From positions 1 through 6,126 of the forward strand of contig JAEYRR010000103.1 of NCBI GenBank assembly GCA_023435505.1: a DNA stretch of 6,126 nt. The letters run 5' to 3'. A program made the position numbers and the translations under genes. Under the pieces are notes generated by a model. It saw nothing but the letters and a program-made list of their open reading frames with translations, did no database searches and was not told the origin of the DNA. Numbering within the stretch: position 1 is the first letter of the stretch; each line of letters starts with the position of its first letter. This document shows, piece by piece, positions 5,904-6,126 of this stretch. The DNA comes from Bacillota bacterium. GTDB lineage: Bacteria > Bacillota > Clostridia > Lachnospirales > Lachnospiraceae.

Positions 5904-5989
5904 GGAGAGGTGTCCGAGTGGTTTAAGGAGCTGGTCTTGAAAACCAGTGATTCCGAAAGGGACCGTGGGTTCGAATCCCACCTTCTCCG
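5904..5989 (+). tRNA. tRNA-Ser, anticodon TGA
   Basis: A class II tRNA of 86 nt that reads UCA (and probably other UCN) serine codons. The acceptor stem is GGAGAGG (5904-5910) with CTTCTCC (5982-5988), including one G-T pair, and discriminator G5989. The anticodon stem CTGGT/ACCAG (5931-5935/5943-5947) encloses CTTGAAA, placing TGA at 5938-5940. The long variable arm typical of serine tRNAs follows (about 5948-5964). The T arm is GTGGG-TTCGAAT-CCCAC (5965-5981). CCA is not encoded: GTTT follows the stem, so the 3' end needs RNase Z cleavage and CCA addition. It is not a t6A substrate, since the anticodon ends in A rather than U. Confidence 0.97.
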
Positions 5990-6039
5990 TTTGAGAATTA
6001 TAATCTCATATTATGTTATAAATTAGGCGTTAAGGCTAT

Positions 6040-6126
6040 GGAGAAGTACCCAAGCGGCTGAAGGGGCTCCCCTGGAAAGGGAGTAGGTCGTTAATAGCGG
6101 CGCGAGGGTTCAAATCCCTCCTTCTC
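6040..6126 (+). tRNA. tRNA-Ser, anticodon GGA (3' end cut by window)
   Basis: A second serine tRNA 50 bp after the first, reading UCC and UCU. The acceptor 5' strand is GGAGAAG (6040-6046); the 3' strand begins at C6121 and is one base short of complete, so the last acceptor base and the discriminator lie beyond the edge. The anticodon stem CTCCC/GGGAG (6067-6071/6079-6083) encloses CTGGAAA with GGA at 6074-6076. A long variable arm follows (about 6084-6103), then T arm GAGGG-TTCAAAT-CCCTC (6104-6120). Whether CCA is encoded cannot be seen. It is probably co-transcribed with the first tRNA from P2. Confidence 0.96.

Noticed and set aside
5990..6039. TGAGA...TCTCA hairpin between the tRNA genes as a terminator
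   Set aside because: The stem is only five base pairs and no T-tract follows; it is more likely plain spacer or a minor processing structure.
1..6126. A novel defence system, mobile element or CRISPR array
   Set aside because: No spaced repeats, transposase, integrase, nuclease-toxin or reverse-transcriptase motifs are seen; the tRNA genes could serve as integration sites, but no attachment repeat or integrase is present in the window.

Overview
The window reads as a core-chromosome segment of a low-GC Firmicute, most likely a clostridial/Lachnospiraceae-type bacterium. The AT-rich codon use, AGGAGG-type ribosome binding sites, MEP-pathway gene, non-CCA-encoding tRNA genes and the ydiBCDE-like tsaE-tsaB-rimI-tsaD set all fit that group. 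Every protein gene and both tRNA genes are on the + strand. I see no mobile element, CRISPR array, phage gene or defence system.

Layout. (1) Positions 1-71 hold the last 22 codons of an upstream gene that I do not recognise. (2) tsaE (94-540), tsaB (521-1246, overlapping tsaE by 20 bp) and rimI (1270-1719) form a tight unit. A 74-residue CxxC/CxxC protein with a TTG start (1827-2051) follows, and a clear hairpin plus T-tract terminator lies at 2108-2143. (3) A promoter-like site (about 2214-2242) opens a second unit: rnz (GTG start, 2298-3212), a one-pass membrane-anchored protein of unknown function (3253-3891), tsaD (3916-4938) and ispD (4963-5667), closed by a terminator hairpin at 5733-5767. 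(4) An intergenic region carries two near-consensus sigma-A promoters. The first has its predicted start inside the terminator hairpin. (5) Two serine tRNA genes follow, anticodon TGA (5904-5989) and anticodon GGA (from 6040, cut by the window end one base short of a complete acceptor stem).

How the genes work together. TsaB, TsaD and TsaE are the enzymes that transfer the threonylcarbamoyl group to A37 of ANN-decoding tRNAs (t6A). The TsaC/Sua5 enzyme that makes the threonylcarbamoyl-adenylate is not in the window. RimI is the ribosomal-protein-type N-acetyltransferase that often accompanies tsaB. RNase Z removes the 3' trailers of tRNA precursors lacking an encoded CCA, which is the situation of the tRNA-Ser(TGA) gene here. 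The theme is therefore tRNA maturation, with one isoprenoid gene (ispD) at the end of the second unit. The main curiosities are the split of the usually compact tsaE-B-rimI-tsaD cluster by a terminator, a promoter and three other genes; the terminator/promoter overlap before the tRNA genes; and the two small proteins of unknown function. I found no convincing new multi-gene system.
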